A stretch of DNA of 64,000 bases, taken from Nyssa sinensis. Its lineage: Eukaryota > Streptophyta > Magnoliopsida > Cornales > Nyssaceae. The position numbers and the translations under genes were made by a program. The notes beneath the pieces are model-generated. The model made no database searches. It worked only from the letters and a program-made list of their open reading frames with translations, and was not told the DNA's origin. This document shows, piece after piece, positions 35,062-47,278 of this stretch (positions are counted from its first letter, which is position 1; each line of letters begins with the position of its first letter). The stretch is taken from positions 60,104,510 to 60,168,509 of the forward strand of contig CM018043.1 in NCBI GenBank assembly GCA_008638375.1. Direction: 5' to 3'.

Positions 35062-36941
35062 TGATGAGTGCGCAAAAGTGCACTCTAAATATCCCATTAT
35101 TTGATTAAAATGCTAGAAAGTGGATAGAAATGTGGGAATATACTTGATATTATTTTATTCAATTTCTATTTACAATAAGAGGTATTTGAGCATTAAATTA
35201 TAAGATTTTATATCTCAAATATTGCATTATTTGTTGGCGAGAGATAGTTTGCAATTGCGCTTTTCACTTAATATTTTTGGAACTATTTTTGACTTTTTGG
35301 CAGATTCGACCATTAAGTTTCAATCGAGATTTGGATGGCGTTAGATTTTCAGAATGAGAAAGTGATCTTCATGAAATATTTAGAGGACATCTTGGGCTTT
35401 TCAGAAAGGTTTGGTTTGCAAAAATCGAAGTTCGTTTGGGCCTCCAAATATTATTTCAAAGACAGGCCTGGAAAGCTGCTATGAACCTCTCCGTCCAGCC
35501 AACTTGAAGAGGCCATAACTTGAGCTTCTGAAGCTCAAATCAGATGGTTCTTGAGCCTAAAATTATCTACTCATCCGGGGCTACAACTTTCGTGAAGGGT
35601 CCGAGTCGAGATTCAGTTGTTATCTGGTAGAAAATGGAGCGTAAAGTTGGCGATTGTTAGCTGCGCGCGAGAATAAGAAAAGCAGAGCAAAGAAAAGAAA
35701 GAAAACAAAAAAAGGAAAGTTTGAAAAGTCAAAGGGGCTGATGTACGTAAGGTTACATGGCTGATTGAAACCAAAAGAAAAGAAATAAAAAAAAGTTGGC
35801 TGTGGAGCCCATGGCTGCTAGCTTGCTTGGGCAATTGATCAAGAGGCATGCGGCTGAGCAATTATGCTGCTGATTTACTGTGGGGCCCAGCGCTGGAGAG
35901 AAGAAAAGAAATTGAAAATAGAATGGGCCATGGCTTAGTGGGGCGCTGGCTGCTAGTGACCAGGCTTCAGGTGCGGCAAAGCAAGCCCAGGGGCGGAAGC
36001 CAAGGCTTTAGGGCGCAGAAAAAAAAAATTAAAAACAAGAGAAGTGAGGGCTCTCGCGACGGCTGCGCAGAGAAAATATATACATACTGTAGCGGGGAAC
36101 AGGAAAAAAATATATACAGAGGAACAATCTTGCGGCATAGAGGCACTGAACAGGAAGAGAAAATCAATCGCAGTCACGTCATGTCAGATTATTTCTCCAT
36201 GAGGTTTATGTTATTCATCCTGTACATGGGTAACTAAATTTCTAAGTGGGGTTAGGGATGAACTTGCACCATAGATGGTTGTTTTAATTTATTTTTGATT
36301 CCTGTACGTGGTTTTAATTTGTTAAATTCTTCGTTCATCATTCATAATTAATTGTTGAATTTTCTTGTCCGAATAATTAAAGGTTTTAGTCCGTTTATAG
36401 ATTCAGTCATGCTTTTTCTATCGAATGGATTAATGTTTTGATTATTTTTGGAACAATTGAATATTTATATTGATTCAATTCTTTGCTGCGATATTGCTCG
36501 TTCGGTATATTGTCGTCATTGGGTTTTTTTAATGTGAATATTAATTTGAGAGATTTAAAGATGATGAATGATTTTTCGAAGGGTTATTTTCAGTCTAATT
36601 TTGATGCATGATTTTAAATCTTCCGATTGAGATTTTTGGAATTTAATTTCTCAATTGAGTTATCTGTGAATTAAAAATAATTGAAATACCATATATGTGC
36701 AAGGGATTCCCGACACTCCACTGTTCGTTAAATTTGAATATTTTCTTCCATTAATCAATTTGTTTAATTTTTAATTTTCATTCACAGATCATTTTTCTAT
36801 ATTTTTTATTTTCTCGTTAACCGTCTCATACTTTCTGTAGTTTCAGAAATTCTATTTATTATTCTTTTAATTTAGTCTCCCTGTGGAATCGACACCCCAA
36901 AGCTACACTACAACTACCGCGTTATTCTTTGGGCGTAATCA
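35062..36941 (+). mobile_element. solo LTR, Tat/Ogre-like gypsy family, nested
   Basis: It starts TGATGAGTGCGCAAAAGTGC and ends TTGGGCGTAATCA. ATACC (35057-35061) and ATACA (36942-36946) fit a target duplication with one change, and the host LTR's TA-rich sequence resumes on the other side. CCCTGTGGAATCGACACCCC near 36890 is typical of Athila/Tat LTR ends. The 1,880 bp have no coding content, so it is a solo LTR. Its start resembles that of the solo LTR at 17193. Confidence 0.8.
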
Positions 36942-38020
36942 ATACACATACGGAAGTATATAAGTATATGTGAATTAAATGTATAAAACATATATATATG
37001 TATATATGCATAGGCTAACATATACCTGTATATTTACATACAGAATTAATTGTGTGTGCAAGTGGCATGCAAGAGAGAAGCAGGAATTGTGTTGGTTAGT
37101 ATAGTGTGTATATATGTGTGTACTATATTTTATATATATATATATATGTATATGTAAATATCTTGAAGAATTAAATGCAACTGAAACATAGGAAGAAAAA
37201 GAGGGAAGCAACAAAAATCAGAGAAAATGAAAGTCAGAAAAGGGGGAAAGCAAGAGGGAGACTCAAGAAAGGTGGTTGAAAGGAGTAAGAGAGAGAAGGA
37301 AATCGGCTGAAGGTTGTGTATAAATAGGCGTATGAGCTTAGAGGAAATCAAAAGGGAAAACATAGAAATTGAGAAGCTGAGATTAAAGAGGGGGAGTTTT
37401 GAGATTCAAAAGAAGAAGCTAGGGCACTCAAAAGGAAATACTACAAGCAAAAACGTGAGAAATAAGGTAAGCTAAGTGATTTCTGTTTTAAATTTTAAAG
37501 CATGAAGGTTAGGTTTTATTGCTAGGGTCTGAATAAGCAAGGAATTAGAATTTTATTGCAAAAAGAATGAGAAGAAATGGAATAGGAATAAGAAAGATAT
37601 AGGCATTTACACAAAAGAGAGAATAATCTTTATTTTCAAAAATCATGCATGAAACCTTATAAATGTTATGTAGAACTGTTAAAAACATGCTCACATGATG
37701 TTTAGAAATTAATTTAGGCCTAAGGAGTGACTCAGAAGTCACGAAATTGGAAGGGAAGTCTTGGTCGGAAATTCGGGTCTTGCTGGGGACCCAACTAAAA
37801 ACTCTTATTTGAGGAATTCCACCGACCTACTCCAAATTTGGAGGATAGGTATGGAATCCTTGAGGAAAAATAGATCAGTCCATATTGAGATCAGCCTAAA
37901 AATAGATCGAAAAAGGTTCACCGGCGCCGGAGACTGACCGGAGAAGACGATAAAAAGGGATTGTTAAATGATGTCGTGTATGGGGTTTTTACATCAATGC
38001 TGCATCGTTTTAAAGGCTAC

Positions 38021-38029
<9 letters not shown>

Positions 38030-38062
<33 letters not shown>
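38030..38062. repeat. AT microsatellite
   Basis: About 16 uninterrupted AT units lie within the split gypsy LTR. Confidence 0.95.
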
Positions 38063-38066
<4 letters not shown>

Positions 38067-38200
38067 CTGTTTGGATGCTAGATTTACAAATTGGCTAGGT
38101 ATATTGGATAGGAACTGGGATAACTTATCTCTGTTTAGGTTCCTTATCCATTATTTGGTTTAGGGAATTAAAGAAAAAAATAACGGGGGTTGCTACCCTA

Positions 38201-38268
38201 GAAATCGAAACCAAGACCAAACCAAGGAAGGATTGAAACCTGAAGTGCGGACCACTGTGCCACTAAGG
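38201..38268 (-). repeat. tRNA-like module, antisense in the LTR
   Basis: The minus strand reads CCTTAGTGGCACAGTGGTCC (A-box-like), then TTGGTTTCGATTTC about 40 bp on (B-box-like). The orientation is opposite to the LTR that contains it. Confidence 0.55.
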
Positions 38269-39843
38269 CACATGTGATCCAAACCCACCAAATAAATATA
38301 TATTTTATAATTAAATAAATAAATTAAATAAACTAATTAAATTAAAATAACTAAAACAAATTAACCCGTAGCCCAAAATTAATAAATAAATAGTGTTTTC
38401 TTTATGTCTCAAATATTCTAAGGCCAATAGAAGGGTCTGTTTTACGAGACGGGGTCCCAAAAAATAAAGACCCGTAGAAATGCTAAAATGACCATTATAC
38501 CCCTAGTAATGCTCGAACCCAAATCGAAGTCCATGACAACCTAAATCGAATTTTTTCGACATTTCAGAGTCAATAGTAAAGTCTAAATTAGTAAAAGAGA
38601 CACTTATAATAATAAGACATAAAATTTGATGAATAGCGTTAAAACTAAAACGTGTTATTGATATGTAGAAAACTCGAAAGCAAAGGAAAAAGTCACGGGA
38701 TATTGAACTAGGAACACATTGAAAAGGTAAGTAAAACCCTATCTCTTACATGTGGTCTTCTAAGCCATGTTTATTCTATTATTGCCAGGCTTGTATTCTT
38801 ATACGCACCAAATGTTTATCATTTCCACAATGTGATATTATTCTATCTTGTGGACATTTATTGACTGTTATATCATTGATCATTACATCATACTATGCCT
38901 TAAAAGACCTACTATTATGCTTTTACTGAATAAATGATATTCCATCTTTATACATTCTTATGGAATCATGAATGATCACGATATATTATGAATGCCGGAA
39001 TTGAGCTCAGTCACAATATCCATCCGATACTTTCTGAATTGACCAGACCTACAGGTCGAGTTCTTGAATAGACATATGGCAATGATGGCATTTTATGCAC
39101 TAAATTTGAGAGAGGTATGCCGGGCCCCAAAAGACTGAGGGTCTGCCAAACCTTGAAACAGAGTAAATGTATCTCTTCTATTGATTGATATTACTACGTT
39201 TATTGTATGATACTATTTCCTATACTATTGAGAGTTTACTTCTTATTGTGATTGATTGTTCTCGATTTATTGTGACAGTACATTTATATTAACAGATTTC
39301 TACTGAGAGTTACATATTGATGTTATACTCGTTACTCATGATTGATTCTTGTAACATCTACTGTTCATTGGCCATTGTGGCATTTTATCCTTATTGGCTA
39401 TCACAGTATCTCATTTTATGATTGGCTATCATATTCATATTCATGGATTCATATTATTTTTATGATAACCCAAACTAGTGTCAAAGATGAGAATTTACTT
39501 GTTGGGCTTCGTTAGCTCACTCCAACTTACTTATTATTTCAGGTAGGGACGTTACGAGACCGCAATAGGAGTCTGAAAGCATAGGAGGACATTTTTAAAG
39601 GATGTATTAGTTATGATATAGTTCTCCCATGTATTCACCACCTAAGGGTGACGTTTTGTTGGTTCTTTCTTTTGACATTGTAGAACATTATTATGTATTT
39701 AAAGACTTCCACTGATTTACCCTTTAACTTTTGTACACTGCATATTATTACTATAATACATTAATAGAAAAAAGTAGGGACAGCCATAGGGTCAGCCCCA
39801 CAATACGAGATTCGCATAGGGTGGGTTTTGAGTATTGACAGCT

Positions 39844-39857
39844 TGGTATCAGAGTTG
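39844..39857 (+). other. primer-binding site of the gypsy element
   Basis: TGGTATCAGAGTTG follows the LTR end after a three-base gap. It is the initiator-tRNA-Met type used by plant chromoviruses. Confidence 0.85.
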
Positions 39858-40015
39858 AGTCTTAGGTCCTAGTGGGTCATGGGAGACAGGATTAGAATAA
39901 TAGAATTGTTAAGTCTAAAGATTCAGTCGATAGACAACTGACGCTACTATGATTTAGAATTTATGTGAACTTTGACTATTATCTTATGTATACATTGACT
40001 GGTTATCTTTCAGAT

Positions 40016-40117
40016 ATGGTTAACACGAGGAACAACTCGCTACCTATAGAACGCCTAAACTGATTAGAGAGATTGATGGAGAGGGTCATCGAGACTCTAC
40101 CTCGAAATGCTCAAAAT
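40016..40117 (+). pseudogene. gypsy gag N-terminus, truncated
   Basis: The ATG at 40016 opens MVNTRNNSLPIERLN, then TGA. The frame continues LERLMERVIETLPRNAQNS, the usual N-terminus of plant chromovirus gags that follow this type of primer-binding site. After about 40117 the sequence switches abruptly to minus-strand LTR material, so the rest of the element is gone. Confidence 0.8.
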
Positions 40118-42220
40118 AGTAAAAATACACTATTTATTTATTTTATTTGGGCTTCGTTGGACTTATTTAGTGTCCAAGGGTAAAATGGTCATTTTACCCA
40201 TTTAATAAAATAATTAAATAAATTATTTTATTTTTTATTATTTTTCAGGGGCTTATTTGAATTAATTCTTTAAAATCTGGGACTCAGTATCATTAATAAT
40301 AACTGTTGGGGTTTGAATGAAATTTATTAAAGTTATGGTTTATTTATTTTTCATTTAAATGGTAAACCAGTGGGTTTACTGTTTAAAACCCTAGACTAGT
40401 CTAAAAAGGCTGGGAACTAGCCGGTTCAGGTTATGCCTGTGAACCGGAATTAAATATCCTTCTTAACTCCTTAACTATGGTTGGGTTAGTCCCTTATTCC
40501 CAATTTCTAATTTCTTATAGTCGCAACCAAACAAACCCAATTGAACTTAAAATTTAAAACATAACATTCAAAATGATGTAGTTCCATTTAAGACCCAACC
40601 ATTTTATATTCGGGTCGGAGCCCGACCCGAATCCGAACCACTGACCCGACCCTATATCGTGCTTCGTCCCCAAAAGTTCGGCGAGGGTTCCGGTGTCGGT
40701 GACTTGCCGCCGATGAATTTTTTGGCCGGTTTCAACGTGGTTTAAACCATTTTTTTATGAGGGTTCCTTTCCTGATGTCAGAACCTAGTTTCACTTAGGT
40801 TGGACAGTCGGAATAGGCAGTTACAGGGATGTTCCGGTGAAAAAAATTATTTTTTCGACGAGCACTATTTCTTCCTATTTCGAGGGGCTGCAGGCACTAT
40901 TTTCGCTCCATTTTTATTCTTTGAATTCCTGGAATCATATAGACCATTTAATTGTTCCCTAAACCTGACAAAATGACCAAAATTCGATCACCCATCAATT
41001 GTTTGACCATACCTGCAACTGCCATTATCTCCATGGTTTCTTGACCATTTTGGCTCATTCAAATTGATAAATGCTCCATTTTTTTCCTACTTTTCAACCA
41101 TGTAAGGGGTTTTAAGCTTTCATGAGTTTTTACCTAAAAACCAATTTTCTTAAGTTCGGGTTCATGGTAATCTTAGGGTTTTCTTGCTCTAAAAGCTACA
41201 ATTTTCCTTCCATTTTCTTCCCCTTACAATATGCTCCACATGCATGCAAAAATAAGACCAAAAACAGCTTGTATATGAAGAAATTTTTAGAGAGAGAAAT
41301 TTTTTACCTCTTTCTCTCTCTTCAATTTTCTCCCCTCTTGGTTGCTTATCTTACCTTCAAGTTAGGGTAGCCATGCATGCAACAGGAAGTTTCACCTTCC
41401 TTCGTCTTTTTCTTCTTCTTCTTCTTCTTCTTCTCTCACTTTCTCTCTATACATTTCTGTCTCTCTACATCACTCTTACAAATCTGAATATACACTCACT
41501 CCATACGCAACTCACATCTATTTGCATATTTTTATATATTAAGTTTGTTACATGTAAAGTAATTGGTCTATTTAGGAGGTGGGAGGGGCTATTTTGTACA
41601 TATATACATATATGTTACAATATTTTTTCACAAAATATGGGCAGCCCAAGTGGCTAATTTTTTAGGACTTAAGTGTTGCATTGGTTTTGGTCAAGGGTTC
41701 AAAACCCATTGGTTGCATTTTGAGTGTTTTTCCTCCCTTTTTGGCTTATCCCTCGTTTGACAATCAAAAATGCATATTTTGGCTTTTTTTCCTTTTTATT
41801 TTCCTTCATATTCCTCTTTTTGTGAGCCAGTTCTTACGGCTATTTCATATTCGGGATGGCTTCAATTTTTAGAGTCTCGTATTGTGTGTATTTCTCCCAA
41901 AATTTTTGTGGCGTATTTAAATTGTGATTTGCTTCTTCATAGATTTAAAATTATTACTCATTCCTTCATGTATTGGTTTTATAAATTGTAGTCATTTTTA
42001 GATTTATTTTTCTTCGCGTATCGATTTCACAAATCGAAGCCGTGTCGCTCTATTATTTTTTTTATCTAGTCCTCATCGTCGCTTCTTGACATATTTAATT
42101 ATTTTATTGGTCTATCGTCACCATCGAGAAATCCCAATTAATTTCTTAAGTATTCTTTATGTTGTTTCTAATTAATAATTAGTGAACTAATTATTAATAT
42201 ATCGGGGTCGGGGTGTTACA
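40118..42220 (-). repeat. gypsy LTR, minus orientation, 3'-truncated
   Basis: On the minus strand it starts TGTAACACCCCGACCCCGAT at 42220. It runs through a GAA-rich stretch (the complement of 41404-41434), GCATGCATGGCT, a CGGCGGCAAGTC-like segment and AAATGACCATTTTACCC. It breaks off near 40118 against the gag start of another element. The first part matches the LTRs at 45000-47278 and 51605-55533. Confidence 0.75.
41648..41707 (+). repeat. tRNA-like module, antisense in the LTR
   Basis: CAAGTGGCTAATTTTT (A-box-like) is followed about 40 bp later by GGGTTCAAAACCC (B-box-like). It is plus-strand within a minus-strand LTR. Confidence 0.45.
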
Positions 42221-44522
42221 ACTAGACTCAAAATGATGTCAGAATACGTAAATTATGTACAGAGAAATATGGGACATTAAAAGTATAAATTACCATTATG
42301 CCCTTGAAGGGCCAAATAAGGTATAGAGTATCAGGAACCCTAAATTGGAAATTTGAGGATCTCTTAATCAATTTGACTCAGTTCAAAAGAACTTAAAACA
42401 CTGAATAAAGATGCTTAAAATTATAATGAATACTAATTTAATATACGATGTACTTTTAATCCATGATTATAGGATCGCCTAGATAATGGAAAAATAGAAC
42501 AAGGTTATAGGATAGCTATTATTGTACCAGTAAGGGAATGCAATGCTAAGAACCCAATGTAAGTAAACCAGAACCCTAATATGTGGATTTTTACTCTGCC
42601 AATGTAGTCTACTTTCATGACTACCAATCATTGTTTCTTGAAGTTGTACATCAATAAATTGCTTTGAGTCCACAACCTATTGTTCACTATGATTTCCATG
42701 TTATGGAATTTTTGATCTATTGAGATTCTATTGATTGTGGATATCTATAATTCCTTGACTCATTGGTTTTATCTTATCTTTGTGATCATTGTAATCCTTT
42801 TTTGTTGTGGACATTTGTAATCTATGTATATATACATACCTTGTGGAATCCTTTTTTCTGATGACACTATTTGTGACTAGTCGAAGTTGTGTTTGTCATA
42901 ACGCCTATTTTGTGATGTTGATGACCTACGGGTTAGTGCTTGGGAATGATACCCAACACATAGTCATGATGAGGACATAATTTTGATAAAATCTCTTTGT
43001 GTCATTTAAGGGAACCTAGAAATGAGTGGTGAACCAGGATGAGTGCTGTGTGGCGGTAGTCGGACCCTATTTGTTGATAGCATCTATTTGACTCAATTTG
43101 TATATGTTTGATTCCACACCCTTTGTTGATTTGATAACGCTACCTTCGGATGTGAAATACGCCTTTGAGTCTTATCTTTGTATTCGATTGAACCCCTTTG
43201 ACTTTGGCAGCTAAATGTTTTATGTTCATCTATTTGACCCAGATTTGTTTATCCATTTGACTCAGTATTCCATATGTTTGATTTCGCACTATGATTGTTG
43301 ATTTATTAGACTCAGATTCTTAGATCTATTTGACTCTGACTCTCACATCTATTTGACCCAAATTTGTATATATCCATTTGACTCAGTATTTCATATGTTT
43401 GATTTCGCACTATGATTGTTGATCTATTGGACTCGGATTCTTATATTGATTTTACTCAGACTCTCACATTTATTTGACCCATATTTCTATATCCATTTGA
43501 CTCAGTATTCCATGTGTTTGATTTCACACTATGATTATTGATCTATTAGACTCAGATTTTTAGATCTATTTGACTCAAACTCTCACATCTAGTTAACCCA
43601 GATTTGTATATCCATTTGACTCAATATTCCATATATTTGATTTCGTACTGTGATTGTTGATATATTAGACTCAGATTCTTATATCTATTTGACCCAAACT
43701 CTTAAATCTATTCGACTCAAATTTGTATATTCATTTGACCCAGATTTGTATATCCATTTGACCAAATATTCTATCCCACACCATTTGTTGACTTGGTGAT
43801 GTTACCTTTGGATGATAAATACACCAATGAGGCTTATCATTGTATTTAATTTGAATCCCTTGATTTGGGCAGCTCAACGATATATGTTGATATATTTGTG
43901 CGTATTGACTTGCTTAGTCATTGTTATTACATTTGTGAATCCTTATGAAACTGTGTTACTCTGGCCTGATGGCCGATCCCTTTAAGCTTGAAATCCTGTG
44001 ATTACTCTCTTGTTATACACATTTGTTTAACCCATGTCAGAGTAAAGGATTCACTTACTGAGCTAAGTTAGCTCACCCCAGAATTATAACAATTTTTTAG
44101 GTAACACAAATTGGAAGGAAAGCCAATGATGGTGACTAATAGAACTGGTGGTGTGCTTGTGGGCAACCTGGATGATATATAACTCCAAGACATAATTTGA
44201 ATATATATATATATATATATATATTGTAAGATTGATTTTAATGTTAGAGAATGTGACATAATGACACTAGAAATGATATTAGACTTAAAGGATGATTAAT
44301 GATGATGGAAATTATACTTGAAGATAATCTTATTGACGATTGTTAAAGTTGATTTGGATATCAGATGAGTTGCATGTGTGTAGCTTCTGCGCTTGACAAA
44401 TAAAAGAAAAAAAAATTATTATTACTATTTTGTGTAATTCGCTTAATTTCGGACGGCCTATCTGAGTGACAGTGTCAGTCACCGACCCTTAATCCGCATA
44501 GGGTGGGTTCCGAGTCATGGCA
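42221..44522 (+). repeat. gypsy LTR 3' portion with 120-bp repeats
   Basis: The left side begins abruptly at the edge of the minus-strand LTR, in mid-LTR sequence. It ends GGGTGGGTTCCGAGTCATGG plus CA. It contains a 120-bp array (43235-43765) and the conserved block CTTACTGAGCTAAGTTAGCT near 44053. Its 5' half is not found on the far side of the neighbouring LTR. Confidence 0.72.
43235..43765 (+). repeat. about 120-bp minisatellite, 4-5 units
   Basis: ATGTTTGATTTCGCACTATG-type strings start at 43274, 43395, 43514 and 43633, a 119-121-bp period. Each unit contains smaller repeats of TATTTGACTCAGATTC. Confidence 0.9.
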
Positions 44523-44999
44523 AGTTCAATAACGCCGTTTTATGCAACTCACCACCAATATACCCCGTGGTTACGGTTTGATGAAGTCACAATCTATTCG
44601 ATAAAGACCATACATAGAAGATTGATCCATTTAAAACATCAAAATCATTTCCAAAATCATTCATCATCAATCACAAGTTTGGTTATCCAAATAAGAGTTC
44701 TATATCTAGTATTTAGTCAAAACAATTCAAAGATGAGTAAGAAATTGTATAGTATTTTTAGTATCTCAAGAGACATTTTCTTGAATAAAAAAGAAGACAA
44801 TATAGATATCGATGAATCATTTAAAACATAAATTAAGTACAATGTATCTATTATCAAAAGTCATAAAGGAAATGAAAATATATATCGATAAGTCATTCAA
44901 AATGATATTAAGTAAAAGATGTCTATCATTAAAGTCATGAAAGAATTCAATATTTATATCTATAATAAAATCCACCATAAACTTGGCATGAAATACTCC
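44523..44999. other. unclassified AT-rich stretch with short repeats
   Basis: No gene. About 80-bp imperfect repeats built on ATATCGATGAATCATT and AAAAGTCATAAAGGAAA lie at 44800-44960. It may be the distal half of the minus-strand LTR that starts at 47278. Confidence 0.4.
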
Positions 45000-45663
45000 C
45001 CTGAAGTCCACAAATGTTATGCCAAAATCCTTTCCTTAGCCGAAGGTTCCTATAACACAATTCAAGATCTTATTAAATAGTTGTTTAAAGTGTTACGTAA
45101 TTTAATCATTAACTCAGAGCTCTTTCTAGCCCAATTATACTCTTATGGTAGCTTAATTAAGTCTTAAGGACGTATTAGTCATTTTTTAGTTTGTTATCGG
45201 GTCTTATTTTTCTCAAAAGGATGTCATTGTTAGGTCCGGAGTGTCGAAGATAATCAGTTTAGGCTTTTTGGATCTTAATTTGCATATCTATAGCTTATAT
45301 TAAGCCTAAGGGCATTTTCATAATTTTACACTTCTACGTGTCACATTTTTTGGTGTTTCGTTCGCCAAAATAGACTTTACCGTTAAGTCTGGAATGTCAA
45401 AGAGAGTCGGAATAGTCCTTCTCTAACATTTAACTGGCTTTGTGTCATTCAGGGCATATTGGTAATTTTTACATTTCTCTATATTTTTGGGACTTCATTT
45501 CGTAAAATGGACCCTATCATTGGGTCCAGAACGTCGAAAAATGTTAGGCTGGACACCCATGTTATTTTATTTCGACATACTTGACATTTAATTAAATTAC
45601 TCTAATTATTTTAATTAATTAATAACATAATATATATTTATTATATTAAAGATTTTCACAGGA

Positions 45664-45734
45664 TGGTCAGTGACACATTGGTAGCCATAGAGCCCATAGG
45701 CTCCACAAGCTCGATTGGTCCTAGGTTCAAATCC
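45664..45734 (+). repeat. tRNA-like module, antisense in the LTR
   Basis: TGGTCAGTGACACATTGGTAG (A-box-like, at most 20 bases typical) leads to CCTAGGTTCAAATCC (B-box-like) about 40 bp on. The best B-box in the window; it is opposite to the LTR strand. Confidence 0.6.
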
Positions 45735-46849
45735 CTCTCGAAGCACTTTTTTTTTCTTTCCCAAAATGACGTAGCTTCAACTAACCCAGCTATAGTGCCC
45801 TTTCTTCCTCGTCTTTCTGGCGACATTTCTGGTCACCTGGCGACGGTGACCAAAATCTGGGAAAATTTAATTTTTTTTCTCATGATTTTTCGCCTGATTT
45901 TGATTCATTTCTTCATAAACATATACTTAAAACATCACTCGGTAGTTTTAAGACTACTTTTAATCGAAAGAATCCAATCGAATTTATGGATTCCCCAAAA
46001 CCTAACTTTCCTATCACCTTGAATATCTCACTCGTTACTGGGCCAATCTAGTCCATTTTTGTTCTGTTTTTCATGATTCACAAAGGATTACACATTCGTA
46101 GTCTCAAAGTTACGTTTAACATCTGTTTACCTAGGAACCCGATTATCACCCTAAACCTGCAACTGCCTCTTAAACCCTCGTTCCTCAACCAAAATTTATG
46201 ATTTCACTTGCTATTTATTCCATTTTCTCTCTATATTAAGTCCCCGCTGCCAAAATGTAGTTTAGTTTAAGTTTGTTCAGACCCAATTTCTAAGGCCCAA
46301 CAATGGCGGTTCTCTTTGCATGCATGAGTTCTAGGCCTCTTTGGGCCCATTTTAAACATCAAATTCTATCAAAATAAACACAGAAGTTGATCAAGACTAA
46401 AGTGGTTGAAACCATACCTATTTCAAGCCTCAACTCAATTTTCTCTCTCTTTGGTTCCTCCATCTATCTCTACATGTTTCTCTTTCAAGTTATTGTGGTC
46501 CTTCAACCCTTCATCTTTTCTCAGTTTCGATAGTCATGCATGTAGATTTGGCTCTCCTCCCCTTCTTTTATCCTTCTACTTCTTCTTCTTCTTCTTCTTC
46601 TTCTCTCTCTGCCTCTCTCTAATCGAGCCACTTCTGATGGCTTGAAGTACATAGCAATTGTACACACACAGGTCTAGTTATGTAAGGGCATACTCAAGGG
46701 ATAATATTTACATCATGAGGGATTATGCACGAAATCCTATTAGGTGGTGGTGTGGTCCATTAAAGTGGTGACACCTCACTTTTGTATGACATTTTCTCCC
46801 ATAAGTTTCTCTTTATATACATTTCTTGTGGAAATCACAGCATAAAATT

Positions 46850-46907
46850 GCCAATAGCCCAATGATAACTTTTTGCCAACTTTTACTTGAGGTCTTGAGT
46901 TCAAGAT
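46850..46907 (+). repeat. weak tRNA-like module
   Basis: GCCAATAGCCCAATGATAAC is followed by TTGAGTTCAAGAT. Both boxes are poor matches, but spacing and orientation agree with the other modules. Confidence 0.35.
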
Positions 46908-47278
46908 TTGGCAACTCCATTTTATACTCTCTTTGTTATGTTGGTGTAGGATTCTATACTTTTATTTAATATTTTATTCATTGAGTATATTAATTTGTAT
47001 ATTTCTTAATTTCTTGATGTATTTTACGTTCATGAAGATTTTACTTTTATGTAGTTAAACTAATTAACATGATTAGTTATGAAAATTGCTTAAACATTTA
47101 GGTTTAACATCTATGTGTTTCTTTATTAATCTCGTCATCGTTTTTCATATCAATTTCTTCCATCTTAATTCGCTCAATGATTATCATTGCGACATTATTG
47201 TCAAGATTTAATCATACACTAATGTTGTCTTAAAGTTTACTAATCATCCCTAATTATATAGTAATTAGGTCAGGATGT

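Larger units (their letters stand above)
34703..39840 (+). repeat. 5' LTR of a large-LTR gypsy (chromovirus-like) element, split
   Basis: It starts TGTAATTCTCCGACCCGAA and ends GGGTGGGTTTTGAGTATTGACA less two bases. A primer-binding site and a gag start follow. Excluding the nested LTR at 35062-36941, it is about 3.25 kb. The block order is a TA/GT microsatellite region, a purine-rich region, CACCGGCGCCGGAG near 37920, an antisense tRNA-like module, the conserved GGGCTTCGTTAGCTCAC block near 39504, then U5. Confidence 0.8.
45000..47278 (-). repeat. gypsy LTR, minus orientation, 3'-truncated
   Basis: On the minus strand it begins near AACATCCTGACCTAATTAC and runs through a GAAGAA tract, ATGCATGACTATCG, a GCGACGG segment and AAATGACT-like strings. 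It ends near TTTGTGGACTTCAG. The layout and length to that point match the first 2.3 kb of the LTR at 51605-55533, so they are the same family in opposite orientation. Confidence 0.7.

Noticed and set aside
34823..35097. Open frames with repeated IYIYI on the minus strand
   Set aside because: Microsatellite translation at an LTR-LTR junction, not a gene.
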